64,000 nt of DNA from contig NZ_CP098747.1 in assembly GCF_023746535.1 (NCBI RefSeq), positions 2,564,501 through 2,628,500 of the forward strand. Reading direction: 5' to 3'. A program made the position numbers and the translations under genes. The notes beneath the pieces were generated by a model. It had not been told where the DNA came from, made no database searches, and saw only the letters and a list, made by a program, of their open reading frames with translations. This DNA comes from Sneathiella marina (lineage in GTDB: Bacteria > Pseudomonadota > Alphaproteobacteria > Sneathiellales > Sneathiellaceae). Shown here in pieces: positions 44,292 to 54,906 of this stretch. The stretch's first letter is position 1. Each line of letters begins with the position of its first letter.

Positions 44292-46457
44292 ATGAAATCC
44301 CTCGCGCGACTATTATTAGCGACTACTTTTCTATGCACCGCATTTGTCCCACATTTTGCTCACGCCGAGAAAACACCGGAACTGGACTTTGCCAAGGAAT
44401 CCTTATTCAGTGCGAAAAATATTACATACGATAAGGAAGATCAAACCGTAGAGGCGACAGGTGAGGTCGAAGTTGTTCAGGGTGACCGGGTTTTGAAGGC
44501 TGACAAGATCATCTATGACATTCCTGGAGATACGATCCGGGCAGAAGGCAATGTCGTTCTGTTGGAGCCAACCGGGGATGTTGTTTTCGCTGAGGAAATG
44601 GAGCTACAAAATGAACTTAAAATAGGCGCCATTCGGGATATCCGAATACTATTTTCGGATCAGTCGCGCCTTGCCGCACATGAGGCAATCAAGATGGACG
44701 AAAATCGGACTATCATGACGAAAGCTGTCTTTAGTACCTGCCGTTTATGTGAAAAAGATCCCGAACGTCCGGTCTTGTGGCAAGTCAAAGCGGAAGAAGT
44801 TGAGCATGATCGCGCGGAGCAATCCGTAACCTATAAAAATGCTGTTTTCGAATTTTTCGGCGTCCCCGTAATGTACACACCGTACTTCTCTCATCCTGAT
44901 CCGACGGTAGACCGGGAAAGCGGCTTTCTATCCCCGAAAGTTTACGATTCTTCGATCCTTGGCTACGGATTGAAACTTCCTTATTACATTGTGATTTCTG
45001 AAGACAAAGACATGACGATCACGCCCAATATCACTACAAAAGAAGGGGTTCAATTAGCTGCGCAATATCGACAAGCGGTCTCGAATGGCCGGTTTAAATT
45101 CGACGGATCCGCCACTTATGTTGACGAAAGGAACAATCAAAACGTAACGACTGGCGACAAGGAATTTCAAAGCCATATCCGTGGCGACGGACAGTTCCAA
45201 ATTGATGATACCTGGCTTTGGGGGTTTGATGTATTCCGTACCTCTAACGATACATATCTGGATAAATACGATATCAGCGATGATGATACCCTAACCTCTA
45301 GAGCCTATTTGCAAGGACAGCGAGGAAGGAATTTCTCCGTTTTGAGTGCCTATAGTTTTCAAGGACTGACCGAAGCAGATGTTTCCAGTGAAACACCCTT
45401 TGTGCCAGCCTGGTGGGACTATTCTTATGTTGGCGAGCCAAATGATTTTGGTGGTCGTGCCAGTGTAAATATGGACACCCTCCTGATCTATCGGGAAGAT
45501 AGTCAGGATACCAACAGACTTTCTTTATCTGGCGGTTATCACATCCCTTATACAACGTCGAATGGACAGGTCTTATCCTTTGATACCTCCCTTCGTGGTG
45601 ATTTATACTATGCGCGAAATATTCTCGCGGATCCATCTGACCCCTCTTCGGGAACCGGACAAAACGCCTTTTCGGCACGGGCTGTTCCTTCTGTCTCTGT
45701 GGAATGGAAATATCCCTTTGTACGACAAGCTGGCTCTGTTCGGCAGGTGGTCGAGCCGATTGTCGAAGGGGTTTGGTCTGACGTCATCGGCGATGAAGAC
45801 ACTCCGAATGAGGATAGCCTCAGCTTTGAATTTGATGATACCAACTTGTTTGGATCAAATCGTTTCGCTGGCCTTGATGAAGTTGAAAAGGGTGCGCGGC
45901 TAAATTACGGTATTAATATGGGGGTTTACGGCGAATCCGGAGGCTATACAACTTTGCTGGTTGGACAAAGCATCCATAGCGATAAGAATACAAGTTTCCC
46001 AGATGGAACCGGCCTAGAAGACCAGTTCTCTGATTTTGTGACGCGGTTGGAAATACGTCCTGCCAGCTACCTACAATTTATTAATCGGACACGAATAAAT
46101 CATGACAAGCTATCAATTGCGCGCAATGAACTCGATATGAAAGTTGGAACCTCAAAGAATTACTTTGATTTGGGATATGTGTATTTACGTGACGATCCAA
46201 ACGGATTGACTCAGGATACACGAGAGGAAGTTTATGTTGAGGGCAAGGTAGAAATCGCGGAATTCTGGAGTGCTTACGGAAACTATCGGCGAAATCTTGC
46301 AGGGACAGGTAATTCGGTTGATGGCAGAATTGGCATAGAGTATCTCGATGAATGTTTTGGATTTTCTCTGGAATTAAAAAAATCCTTCACTCGGGATAGA
46401 GATTTGGAACCCGACACGACGATTGGCTTCAATATCAGATTGCTACCTTTTAATTAA
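44292..46457 (+). CDS. lptD: LPS-assembly protein LptD
   Basis: 721-residue outer-membrane translocon. Signal peptide MKSLARLLLATTFLCTAFV with cleavage after AHA. An OstA/LptA-like jellyroll follows (about 35-160: ITYDKEDQTVEATGEVEVVQ), then the beta-barrel that ends in ITIGFNIRLLPFN-type aromatic/hydrophobic termini (TTIGFNIRLLPFN). Mature cysteines are limited to CRLC near residue 153 and one in DECFGFSLEL near the C-terminus, so the disulfide pattern differs from the four-cysteine E. coli protein. Same operon as surA, its chaperone. Confidence 0.94.
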   Translation: MKSLARLLLATTFLCTAFVPHFAHAEKTPELDFAKESLFSAKNITYDKEDQTVEATGEVEVVQGDRVLKADKIIYDIPGDTIRAEGNVVLLEPTGDVVFAEEMELQNELKIGAIRDIRILFSDQSRLAAHEAIKMDENRTIMTKAVFSTCRLCEKDPERPVLWQVKAEEVEHDRAEQSVTYKNAVFEFFGVPVMYTPYFSHPDPTVDRESGFLSPKVYDSSILGYGLKLPYYIVISEDKDMTITPNITTKEGVQLAAQYRQAVSNGRFKFDGSATYVDERNNQNVTTGDKEFQSHIRGDGQFQIDDTWLWGFDVFRTSNDTYLDKYDISDDDTLTSRAYLQGQRGRNFSVLSAYSFQGLTEADVSSETPFVPAWWDYSYVGEPNDFGGRASVNMDTLLIYREDSQDTNRLSLSGGYHIPYTTSNGQVLSFDTSLRGDLYYARNILADPSDPSSGTGQNAFSARAVPSVSVEWKYPFVRQAGSVRQVVEPIVEGVWSDVIGDEDTPNEDSLSFEFDDTNLFGSNRFAGLDEVEKGARLNYGINMGVYGESGGYTTLLVGQSIHSDKNTSFPDGTGLEDQFSDFVTRLEIRPASYLQFINRTRINHDKLSIARNELDMKVGTSKNYFDLGYVYLRDDPNGLTQDTREEVYVEGKVEIAEFWSAYGNYRRNLAGTGNSVDGRIGIEYLDECFGFSLELKKSFTRDRDLEPDTTIGFNIRLLPFN

Positions 46458-46519
46458 TTCCTGAGAAGGTTATTCTTGTCCAACATGATTATGCGTGAAA
46501 CTTTTACTATATTATATTT

Positions 46520-47806
46520 ATGAAAAACTACATGTCTGCTCTACGTACCTTGTTTAATGCAGCTGCTTTCGCAGGCTTGCTTGCCCTGCCCTCTCCATCT
46601 GCAACGGCGCAAGATGTTCAGAATATTGCGGCGATCGTCAATGATGAAATAATTTCCGCCTATGACCTTGATCAGAGAATTTCCCTCACGATACTGATGT
46701 CAAGTTTCCCAAATACGGCGGAAACGCGACAGCAACTGGCCAAGCCGACATTGACAAAACTAATTGACGACCGGCTGAAATTGCAAGAAGCGGAGCAATT
46801 TAACCTCTCTGTTTCCGACGAAGAGGTTGCGGCGACACTTGAGGACTTCGAAAAAGGCAACAATCTGGCAAGTGGCGAACTCGACAAAATGCTCATTGCA
46901 CGCGATATTGACTTGTCAACGCTGATTGAGCAGTTTCGCGTCCAGCTCGCCTGGAATAAAATTATACGGCACCGAATAGTTCCACGGATTACCATATCTG
47001 ACGAAGAGGTCATAGCGGTCCAGCAAAAACTGGAAGCGAACAAAGGTAAAAATGAGTATTTGTTGAGCGAAATATACCTTCCCATAGAAGGCGACACAGA
47101 TGAAGCAGAATTGCGAAAATCCGCACAAAACCTCGTCGATCAAATTCGCAAAGGTGCACCGTTCGGACGAGCTGCCGCTCAATTCAGTGAAGGATCTACT
47201 GCCTCTGCTGGTGGATCCATCGGTTGGATTCTTATCGATGACGTAGAGCCTGAAATTAGCGAGGTTTTGGTCAATTTGCCGGAAAACCGGGTATCTGATC
47301 CGATCCGCACTTCTCTTGGTTATTTCATTGTCGCGGTTCAGAAAATTCGTACCGTGATGGAAAATAACCCAGACGACGTTGTTTTCGACTTGACCCAAAT
47401 TGTCGTTCCCGCAAGTAACGAAGGAGAATTAGCGGGCCCGAGGTCGCAAAAAATTCTGGCTGAATCACTGAGCAAGTTCATCGATGATTGCCGTTATTTA
47501 CCTGATTTTCTAACCGAAATATCTGGCATCGAATCTGGCAGCGGGAAACTTGGGAAAATTCGGCTCGGTGATTTACCTGATACCATCAAGGAAATTTTAC
47601 GGGACATGCAGCCGGGACAGGCCAGCGCACCTTATGAAGATGATGGCGTCTATAGAATCTTTGTCGTCTGCGATCGCCAGGATCCGCAAATGTTAAGTGG
47701 ATCGGAGGATCAAATCCGACAGAATATAATGATACGCCGCGCCGAAAATAGAGCCCGTGGATATTTACAGGACATGCATAATTCGGCGACCATTGAAACA
47801 CGATAA
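46520..47806 (+). CDS. surA: Periplasmic chaperone / peptidyl-prolyl isomerase SurA
   Basis: 428 residues. A signal peptide (FNAAAFAGLLALPSPSATAQ) is followed by the SurA N-terminal chaperone module (IAAIVNDEIISAYDLDQR) and one clear parvulin domain (about 170-275: LLSEIYLPI, FGRAAAQFSEG, GGSIGWI). A second parvulin-like region (about 290-390) is degenerate. It escorts outer-membrane proteins, including LptD, to the Bam machine. Sits 62 bases after lptD. Confidence 0.92.
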   Translation: MKNYMSALRTLFNAAAFAGLLALPSPSATAQDVQNIAAIVNDEIISAYDLDQRISLTILMSSFPNTAETRQQLAKPTLTKLIDDRLKLQEAEQFNLSVSDEEVAATLEDFEKGNNLASGELDKMLIARDIDLSTLIEQFRVQLAWNKIIRHRIVPRITISDEEVIAVQQKLEANKGKNEYLLSEIYLPIEGDTDEAELRKSAQNLVDQIRKGAPFGRAAAQFSEGSTASAGGSIGWILIDDVEPEISEVLVNLPENRVSDPIRTSLGYFIVAVQKIRTVMENNPDDVVFDLTQIVVPASNEGELAGPRSQKILAESLSKFIDDCRYLPDFLTEISGIESGSGKLGKIRLGDLPDTIKEILRDMQPGQASAPYEDDGVYRIFVVCDRQDPQMLSGSEDQIRQNIMIRRAENRARGYLQDMHNSATIETR

Positions 47807-47849
47807 AAAAGCTGTCAAACATGTCTTTTATTAAACCGGATGCAGTGTA

Positions 47850-48824
47850 ATGGCCGTCGCCCCGCTAGTTGTAACAATAGGTGATCCAAACGGAATTGGG
47901 ATTGAGATAATCTCCAAAGCCTGGATGCAGCGCGACTTGAATAATCTCCCGGTTTTTTTTCTCCTCGGCAATGTTAAAACAATAGAGCACTACCTGAAAT
48001 CTACGGGAATAGCCGTACCCTTCCTGGAAATCGCCTCCCCTGCCGATGCGGCAAATGTTTTTTCAAAAGCCCTGCCCGTACTGTCACTTGAGGGGTCAAA
48101 CAGCGTTGCCGAAGAAATCATACTGTCCATCCGCCGTGGTACCGAATACTGTCTAAGCGGGGAAGCCAGCGCTCTGGTAACAAACCCTATTCAGAAAAAG
48201 AGGCTCTATGATACAGGGTTCAGTTTTCCAGGGCATACGGAATATCTCGCTAGCTTAACCGGTGTAACCGATCAAGCCGTCATGATGCTGGCGTGCCGCG
48301 AATTGAAGGTTATTCCTGCGACAATACATGTTCCGCTAAACAAGGTTCCTGCCCTGCTTTCCGCAGACTTGCTTACTCACGTCATTTCCACCGCCCATCG
48401 GGATCTGAATTACCGGTTTGGTATCGCTAATCCGCGGATAGTTGTTGCCGGTCTCAATCCTCACGCCGGCGAAGATGGCAGTATTGGCACTGAAGAAGTC
48501 GACATTATATCTCCGGCCATCAAAAACCTGCAACAAAGCGGAATGGATGTAAAAGGACCTTTTCCAGCGGACAGCCTCTTTCATAAAGCGGCGCGCGGGA
48601 AGTATGATGCAGCGATCTGCATGTATCATGATCAAGCCTTGATCTCGATTAAGACCATAGATTTCGATGGCGGTGTCAATATTACTTTGGGATTGCCGAT
48701 CATCCGGACCTCGCCTGATCATGGTACGGCGGAAGATATCCATGGAAAAGGCATTGCAAATCCAACCAGCTTGATCGAAGCGATGAAAATCGCCGCGGAA
48801 ATTGCCTCAATAGCCAATGACTGA
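47850..48824 (+). CDS. pdxA: 4-hydroxythreonine-4-phosphate dehydrogenase
   Basis: 324 residues; NAD-dependent step of pyridoxal-phosphate synthesis. [13 protein letters not shown] at the N-terminus, metal-binding histidines in [18 protein letters not shown] and MYHDQALI, and the C-terminal [16 protein letters not shown] are intact. The order surA-pdxA-ksgA is the classic proteobacterial one. It overlaps ksgA by 8 bases. Confidence 0.96.
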   Translation: MAVAPLVVTIGDPNGIGIEIISKAWMQRDLNNLPVFFLLGNVKTIEHYLKSTGIAVPFLEIASPADAANVFSKALPVLSLEGSNSVAEEIILSIRRGTEYCLSGEASALVTNPIQKKRLYDTGFSFPGHTEYLASLTGVTDQAVMMLACRELKVIPATIHVPLNKVPALLSADLLTHVISTAHRDLNYRFGIANPRIVVAGLNPHAGEDGSIGTEEVDIISPAIKNLQQSGMDVKGPFPADSLFHKAARGKYDAAICMYHDQALISIKTIDFDGGVNITLGLPIIRTSPDHGTAEDIHGKGIANPTSLIEAMKIAAEIASIAND

Positions 48825-49653
48825 AGCCGATCCCCTCCCTCCCTTGCGGGATGTCATAAATCGATATGGCCTGCGTGCCGAGAAGGCCTTGGGGCAAAAT
48901 TTCCTGCTGGACCTTAATTTAACAGGAAAAATTGCCCGATCAGCGGGGGCGCTTGATGGAGAAACTGTTCTTGAAATCGGTCCGGGTCCAGGCGGCCTAA
49001 CACGTGCCATTCTGGCGGAGGGAGCATCAAAACTAATTGCCATTGAAAAGGACAGCCGCTGCCTGCCTGCGCTTGCCGAGATCAGTAAAGCTTACCCAAA
49101 CCGTATTGAAGTGCTCAATACAGACGCCCTTGAGCTCGACGAAACAACATTATTTGAGGGGCAGGCTAAAATTATCGCCAATTTGCCTTATAATATAGCG
49201 ACACCATTGCTGATAAAATGGCTTGGACAAGTTGATCGCTTTTCGTCAATGACGTTAATGTTCCAAAAAGAGGTTGCCGATCGTATAACGGCTCAGCCAA
49301 GCACAAAGGCCTATGGCCGACTGACGATATTATGCCAATGGCTATGCGTATGTACCCGCCAGTTTGATATCTCGCCAAAAGCATTTACACCGCCACCGAA
49401 AGTCACCAGCACTGTCGTTAAATTGGTGCCACGGCCCGAACCTGCCTTCCCCGCCAACCAGATGATTTTAGAGAAAATTGTTGCAGCTGCCTTCGGTCAG
49501 CGCCGTAAAATGCTGAGGGCAAGCTTGAAACCGCTGGGAAAACCTACGGAAATTCTTTTACAAAAAGCGGATATTGATCCAACAAGACGCGCGGAAGAGC
49601 TAACTGTTGAAGAGTTTTGCCGGTTGGCGTTGGTTTTTGAAAACTCTCAGTAA
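48817..49653 (+). CDS. rsmA: 16S rRNA dimethyladenosine transferase
   Basis: 278 residues (KsgA). It dimethylates two adjacent adenosines in the last helix of 16S rRNA. SAM site [16 protein letters not shown], catalytic [11 protein letters not shown] and N-terminal [15 protein letters not shown] are intact. Starts inside pdxA and its stop overlaps that of gmk on the opposite strand by 7 bases. Confidence 0.96.
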   Translation: MTEADPLPPLRDVINRYGLRAEKALGQNFLLDLNLTGKIARSAGALDGETVLEIGPGPGGLTRAILAEGASKLIAIEKDSRCLPALAEISKAYPNRIEVLNTDALELDETTLFEGQAKIIANLPYNIATPLLIKWLGQVDRFSSMTLMFQKEVADRITAQPSTKAYGRLTILCQWLCVCTRQFDISPKAFTPPPKVTSTVVKLVPRPEPAFPANQMILEKIVAAAFGQRRKMLRASLKPLGKPTEILLQKADIDPTRRAEELTVEEFCRLALVFENSQ

Positions 49654-50276
49654 CCTTCGCGCAAGCCGCTCACAAAATCGATTAGTCCTGTCCGGCGGCT
49701 GCAACGCACGCGCTCCGCTTTTAAAATGGCCCTTACCTCAGACAGGCATTCATCAACATCATCATTTACAACGACATAATCATACTCCCGCCAATGGCTG
49801 ATTTCTTCAGAAGCCTTTGACATTCGCTGTGCCACAACTTCATCGGAATCCTGAGCTCTGGACTTAAGTCGTTTCTCCAGAGCGGCAGTTGACGGTGGCA
49901 GGATAAATATGCTGACCAGATCATCGCGCATTTTCTGTGCCAGTTGCTGGGTTCCTTGCCAATCAATATCGAAAAGCACATCATTCCCACTGCTTAAAGC
50001 ATCTTCCACAGCTGCGCGCGGTGTGCCGTAATAATTACCAAAAACTTTCGCATGTTCCAGCAGCTCGTCCCGGTTGATCATGAGATTAAAATCTACGGGT
50101 TCGACAAAAAAATAATCCTCCCCGTCCGTTTCACCCGGGCGCATCGGGCGCGTCGTTGCGGAAACCGACATCTTCATGTTGTCAGTGTCCGCTAACAATG
50201 CCCGTGAAAGAGTGGTTTTTCCGGCGCCGGACGGTGACGACAAAACTAGCATCAAGCCGCGACGATCAACGGACAT
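49647..50276 (-). CDS. gmk: Guanylate kinase
   Basis: 209 residues that phosphorylate GMP to GDP. P-loop [19 protein letters not shown]-binding STRPMRPGE-like segment ([19 protein letters not shown]), and [11 protein letters not shown] are seen. Upstream frame extends to 50303, but ATG 50276 has AGGGA with good spacing and gives the family-like [12 protein letters not shown]. Last in a minus-strand line after yicC, 33 bases downstream. Confidence 0.95.
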   Translation of the reverse strand: MSVDRRGLMLVLSSPSGAGKTTLSRALLADTDNMKMSVSATTRPMRPGETDGEDYFFVEPVDFNLMINRDELLEHAKVFGNYYGTPRAAVEDALSSGNDVLFDIDWQGTQQLAQKMRDDLVSIFILPPSTAALEKRLKSRAQDSDEVVAQRMSKASEEISHWREYDYVVVNDDVDECLSEVRAILKAERVRCSRRTGLIDFVSGLREGY

Positions 50277-50309
50277 AGATTCCCTCATAGCTGGCATATC
50301 CACCCACTC

Positions 50310-51203
50310 CTACTCAATATTCTGTACTTGCTCGCGCAGTCGATCAATCACGGCTTTCATATCCAACCCGGTCTGAGTCAGTGCTTTATCACTGGATTTA
50401 GAGCAAAGAGTATTGGCTTCACGATTAAATTCCTGACAAATGAAATCCAAGCGTCTGCCCATGCCATGATCGCTGGTTCCATTAAGGACTTCGCGGGCTG
50501 AGGCTATATGGCTCGACAATCGATCCAGTTCTTCAGAAATATCCGCTTTCGTTGCCAACAGGGCCAGTTCCTGCTCCAATCGCCCCTCGTCCAGGGTTTT
50601 CGTTTCCGATAGTATCCGGTCCATCTGAGTTTTCAGCCGTCGCCGGCTATTATCTGGTCCGTCTACAATCTGTTCTTTTGCGCGGGAAACCAAAATCTCT
50701 ATCTCGTCCAGCTGTGCATTTAAAATAGGAGACAGACGGCCACCTTCTTCCGCCCGGACAGAAGAGAGGTTAGCTAGAACCTCGGCAGCTGACTCCAATA
50801 ATACGGCTTGCAACTCATCATTGCCTGCATGGTCCTGTGCTATGTCATTTTGCTCGATGACACCTTTGAGGGCCAGCATTCCATCCATATTCGGTAATTG
50901 GCCGCGGCCTTCCTCAACATACTGGTTGGCCAAAGTCAGCAATTCATCAAGAAACACCGTGTTGACGCGATAGGCTTGTTCACCTTGCGTATTCTCAAAT
51001 TGCAGTTGAATATTCATCGATCCACGATGAAAGGTAGACTTAAGCAGTTTCCGTATCTTGTCTTCCAGTTGGTCAAAGCCAGCCGGCATGCGACACCGGA
51101 TTTCCAAGCCTTTGCCATTAACGCTTTTGGCTTCCCATTGCCAGCTATAAGTCTTGAAGGAGCCGATGGAACGCGCGAAACCTGTCATACTATTTACGGT
51201 CAC
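50310..51203 (-). CDS. yicC: YicC family endoribonuclease
   Basis: 297 residues. SMTGFARS at the start and the C-terminal GRRLDFICQEFNREANTLCSKS with LKAVIDRLREQVQNIE are the two conserved blocks of the family. YicC of E. coli is reported to act on RNA and promote RyhB decay; the role here is by homology. Start is GTG 51203, with TGAGG five bases upstream; the alternative ATG at residue 6 would drop only five residues. Followed by gmk. Confidence 0.92.
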   Translation of the reverse strand: MTVNSMTGFARSIGSFKTYSWQWEAKSVNGKGLEIRCRMPAGFDQLEDKIRKLLKSTFHRGSMNIQLQFENTQGEQAYRVNTVFLDELLTLANQYVEEGRGQLPNMDGMLALKGVIEQNDIAQDHAGNDELQAVLLESAAEVLANLSSVRAEEGGRLSPILNAQLDEIEILVSRAKEQIVDGPDNSRRRLKTQMDRILSETKTLDEGRLEQELALLATKADISEELDRLSSHIASAREVLNGTSDHGMGRRLDFICQEFNREANTLCSKSSDKALTQTGLDMKAVIDRLREQVQNIE

Positions 51204-51279
51204 GAATGCCTCATGCGTTAATTAAAATCGAGGCCTCTTGTATATCTTTTTCGAAGGTCTATCACAAGGTCAGCAAAGG

Positions 51280-52491
51280 TTATTTTTTGTCAGGCTCAAG
51301 GATGTTTACAACAAAGGATATCGCGCGCTGTACCAGGGCAAAAATTATACTCGCGGTCATACCGACGGCAAATGCCGCAAGATTTAACCCAAATTCAGCG
51401 GCAACATTGGAAGTTGGCACCCAGATCTCCAGAACCAGAAAACAACTGCATCCCATTATACCCCCAAGCGCGCCGTGCAATGCCGACGAATACCGGATAT
51501 CTGCGTCATACTCACGTCGCCTGACCAGCAACGCAATTTTCAATGTCATCAATGTCAGCACCCCCACTGTCCCCCATAAAAAAGCAGACGACGCTCCAAA
51601 TACCCATACAAGATCAGCCGCAAAATCCGTAATGAACATTTCATTGGCCATAGTTCGTGAAAAAAGAAGAAGCGGGAAGACAACCAGAACCAGCGCGGCG
51701 ATACAAAGAGGCATAATCCATAAAAGACGCGCACCCGTTCTACTATCGATGAGTGTTTTACCGTTTATTTTCTGATGTGCGTAAGCCTGGCTTGCTACAG
51801 CTCGATATGCGTTTTGCAGACCGTGATAATCATTCAACGAATTTGCCGGTTCAGCGGCTTCATAACTGGAAATTGCAACATCCAGTGCCGCAAGATGTAC
51901 AGGTTTCGCAACAGAGGGATGCTCAAGGAAAAAGACAGAAAGACTTTTTGCATTGGCCAGAAGTCGAGAAAGTTCATCATCATTGATCAACGGGTTATTT
52001 CCCTGAACCACCACCTCTTTTTCCACCGGTTTTGGCGGTGGCACCGGTGGCGCAACAGGCTTGGTTTTTGCAGGGTCAGGTGATGTACTGCCGGGTTTAG
52101 TTTCCGACAGTTCGCCGGGCGGCTCCTCAGTGTTGGTGTTGGTGTTGTCTTGTTCGAAAAGCGTTGGTTTTACAAGATCCTCGTTTGTCGCTTTGCTTGA
52201 CTGCGACGGATCTGGGATAGGGTCTGAATGATCTGTTATCGGAGCGTCAGGCTTTTCACCCGATGTTTCCAATTGATTTGCATTGTCAGTTTCGAGAGAT
52301 TTCTCATTCGTAACAGGAAGCACTTTTTGCTGTTTGATGTTCTTGTTCACCAAATCGAGTGACGACGCGTCTAACGTTTCAATCTCCTCACGTAAATCCA
52401 GTAAAGCCTGACGAAGCTCCTGCCGTTGTCTAAGCAGGATTTGAATAGTATCTGTACTTGCTGCCATTCGCGCACCCCACGTCATTTTCAT
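51280..52491 (-). CDS. Unknown four-helix membrane protein with coiled coil and disordered linker
   Basis: 403 residues of unrecognised family. Visible parts: a short N-terminal coiled coil (14-40, QILLRQRQELRQALLDLREE), an acidic and proline-rich disordered stretch (60-165, including NTNTNTEEPP and PVPPPKP), a soluble helical region (170-240) and four membrane helices (about 256-277, 294-323, 337-358, 370-396). It lies between mltG and yicC on their strand. The alternative start at residue 9 is possible. Gene position hints at an envelope or division role, but no function can be given. Confidence 0.7.
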   Translation of the reverse strand: MKMTWGARMAASTDTIQILLRQRQELRQALLDLREEIETLDASSLDLVNKNIKQQKVLPVTNEKSLETDNANQLETSGEKPDAPITDHSDPIPDPSQSSKATNEDLVKPTLFEQDNTNTNTEEPPGELSETKPGSTSPDPAKTKPVAPPVPPPKPVEKEVVVQGNNPLINDDELSRLLANAKSLSVFFLEHPSVAKPVHLAALDVAISSYEAAEPANSLNDYHGLQNAYRAVASQAYAHQKINGKTLIDSRTGARLLWIMPLCIAALVLVVFPLLLFSRTMANEMFITDFAADLVWVFGASSAFLWGTVGVLTLMTLKIALLVRRREYDADIRYSSALHGALGGIMGCSCFLVLEIWVPTSNVAAEFGLNLAAFAVGMTASIIFALVQRAISFVVNILEPDKK

Positions 52492-52571
52492 CGATCTTGG
52501 AGATAGACGATTGGGGGCTCTTTTTTGTGCCGAGTTTCATTCAAATTTCGAAAGCGGCTTCTGTCAGGAGG

Positions 52572-53555
52572 TTATTTTTTCTTTTTCCTGTTTAGCTTGC
52601 GCCATTTCCTGACATTGGCATTATGTCCATCCAGCGTTTCAGAAAAGGCGTGCCCACCGGTTCCATCAGCAACAAAATATAGATCTTTCGTTTGCAAAGG
52701 CTGTAGAACGGCGCGCAAGCTTTCTTCCCCCGGGTTCGCTATGGGGCCCTTCGGCAACCCAGATATATGATAAGTGCTATAGGCATTCTTGGACGCCAGA
52801 TCTTTTTTGCTTAAGGGACGTCCCAATTCATGTTTACCTTCCGTAATCCCATAGACGACGGTCGGATCCGATTGCAGTTTCATCCCTTTCCTGAGCCGGT
52901 TCAAAAACACACCTGCAACATGGGGCCGCTCTGAAGCCAGCGCCGTTTCTTTTTCGACAATTGAGGCAAGAATAATCAATTCCTCCACTGTCTTTATTTC
53001 TGAATCTGGATCGCGCAACGTCCAAACTTCCATGGTCAGGATCCGCATATCCTCAGCCATGCGCGCCACCAGCTCTTCCCGGCTATCCCCCAATTGATAA
53101 TGATACGTTTCGGGAAGATACGCCCCTTCGGGCATGGCAACAGTGATATCACCGGTTAAACCATCCGCTTGTAAAACCAATTCTCGAATTTCCCGGCTTT
53201 CAAGGCCTTCGGGTATGGTTATCCGGCGTTCAATGACTTTACCAGAGACAAAGAGATTCATGAGCCCGTATCCAGACAGGCCGGCGGGTACCAAATATTC
53301 TCCGGCTCGTAAATTGCGCCCCATCTTTTCAAGCTTAACACCAAAAACAAACGCTAAATCATTGTTAACGATGTTTTTTTCAAGAAGTTCTTTGGATAGT
53401 GACCGCAGTCCTGTGCCTTTCTTAAGCAAGAACGTTGTTTCCGTCGCGAGAGGACCTGGTGACTTGAAAAGATGCCAGCCATAACCGGCGAGAGACGCCA
53501 CAGACAAGGCGGCAACAATAAAAAGGGCAAAGATGAAGAAGTAAACCCGCTTCAT
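52572..53555 (-). CDS. mltG: Endolytic murein transglycosylase
   Basis: 327 residues (YceG family). An N-terminal membrane helix (FIFALFIVAALSVASLAGYG), a LysM-like domain (TTFLLKKGTGLRSLSKELLE) and the catalytic domain with glutamate in ASIVEKETALASERP are seen, with LQSDPTVVYGI and YSTYHISGLPKGPIANPG conserved. It terminates glycan strands during synthesis. Follows fabF by 28 bases, an order common in alphaproteobacteria. Confidence 0.95.
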   Translation of the reverse strand: MKRVYFFIFALFIVAALSVASLAGYGWHLFKSPGPLATETTFLLKKGTGLRSLSKELLEKNIVNNDLAFVFGVKLEKMGRNLRAGEYLVPAGLSGYGLMNLFVSGKVIERRITIPEGLESREIRELVLQADGLTGDITVAMPEGAYLPETYHYQLGDSREELVARMAEDMRILTMEVWTLRDPDSEIKTVEELIILASIVEKETALASERPHVAGVFLNRLRKGMKLQSDPTVVYGITEGKHELGRPLSKKDLASKNAYSTYHISGLPKGPIANPGEESLRAVLQPLQTKDLYFVADGTGGHAFSETLDGHNANVRKWRKLNRKKKK

Positions 53556-53583
53556 CCTGCCCTCAATAATTCGTCATGATCGG

Positions 53584-54843
53584 TTAAACGCTTTTCATTA
53601 CAAGACTGGCATTGGTGCCACCAAATCCAAAGGAATTGGACAGAACCGCTTTCAGTTTCTTATCCTGCGCAACTTTCGGTACCAAATTAAGGTCCAGGCC
53701 ATCGGATGGATCGTCCAAATTAAGCGTTGGCGGTAAAATACCATTATTCATTGCCAGGATTGAGAATATGGCCTCAACACCCCCGGCAGCGCCCAGCAAA
53801 TGGCCGATCGCTGATTTTGTCGAGGACATTGCCAGATTCTCTTTGGCACTCCCAAACAGGCGTTTTACTGCGCCCACCTCAATTTCATCCCCCAGCGGCG
53901 TTGAGGTTCCATGCGCATTTACATAGCCAATATCTTCCAGGCTCAGGCCTGATTTCTTGATGGCCATCTTCATCGCCCGATATCCGCCATTGCCATCACT
54001 GGCTGGCGCTGTAATGTGATGTGCATCGCCAGACAAACCATACCCGACAACTTCCGCATAAATTTTTGCGCCACGCTTTTTGGCATGCTCATATTCTTCG
54101 AGAACGACAACGCCGGCACCTTCACCCATGACGAAACCATCCCGGCCTTTATCATAGGGACGCGAGGCTTGCTCAGGGTTGTCCGGGAACCCTTTTGACA
54201 GGGCTTTTGCTGAGGCAAAGCCCGCGATACCCAATCGGCAAATAGCTGCCTCTGCGCCGCCGGCTACCATCACATCCGCATCATCATCGACAATCATCCG
54301 TGCGGCATCACCTATTGCATGCGCTCCCGTTGAGCAAGCAGTAACAACGGCATGTGCCGGTCCCTTAAATCCATGGCGTATCGACACCTGTCCGGAAACA
54401 AGGTTGATCAACGCGCCTGGAATGAAAAAAGGACTGATGCGGCGGGGGCCGCGTTCATGCAGAATAACCGCGTTCTCTTCAATCGAGGGCAAGCCGCCAA
54501 TGCCCGAACCGATGGTGACGCCGGTCCGGCAGGCTTCCTCGTCATTTTTCGGAACCCAGCCGGAATCCTTGATAGCTTCTTCTGCTGCACCAATACCGAA
54601 CAGGATAAAGCTATCCACTTTACGCTGCTCTTTCGGTGCGAGGATGTCATCTGCAATAAAAGCGTCCGGGTGATCGGGCGTTTCTGGAACTTCACAGCCA
54701 TATTTGACGGGAAGATCGGTGGTATCGATCTTCGTCAGCTGTCCAGCCCCCGATTCCGAGTTAATAAGCCTCTTCCACGTCGCTTCAACACCGTTGGCTA
54801 ACGGAGTAACAAGCCCCATTCCGGTAACAACTACACGTCGCAT
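53584..54843 (-). CDS. fabF: Beta-ketoacyl-ACP synthase II
   Basis: 419-residue condensing enzyme of fatty-acid elongation. Catalytic Cys in VTACSTGAHAIGD, the two histidines in NAHGTSTPLGD and AIGHLLGAAGG, and the C-terminal SFGFGGTNASLVM are intact. ATG 54843 (MRRVVVTGMG) is chosen; the frame can start at a TTG five codons earlier, which also has a poor ribosome site. Part of fabD-fabG-acpP-fabF. Confidence 0.96.
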   Translation of the reverse strand: MRRVVVTGMGLVTPLANGVEATWKRLINSESGAGQLTKIDTTDLPVKYGCEVPETPDHPDAFIADDILAPKEQRKVDSFILFGIGAAEEAIKDSGWVPKNDEEACRTGVTIGSGIGGLPSIEENAVILHERGPRRISPFFIPGALINLVSGQVSIRHGFKGPAHAVVTACSTGAHAIGDAARMIVDDDADVMVAGGAEAAICRLGIAGFASAKALSKGFPDNPEQASRPYDKGRDGFVMGEGAGVVVLEEYEHAKKRGAKIYAEVVGYGLSGDAHHITAPASDGNGGYRAMKMAIKKSGLSLEDIGYVNAHGTSTPLGDEIEVGAVKRLFGSAKENLAMSSTKSAIGHLLGAAGGVEAIFSILAMNNGILPPTLNLDDPSDGLDLNLVPKVAQDKKLKAVLSNSFGFGGTNASLVMKSV

Positions 54844-54906
54844 GCCAAAACCTATCAAAAAGTTTAAGGAGGATTAATCGCTTTTATTACTATTTATTCA
54901 GCCTGG

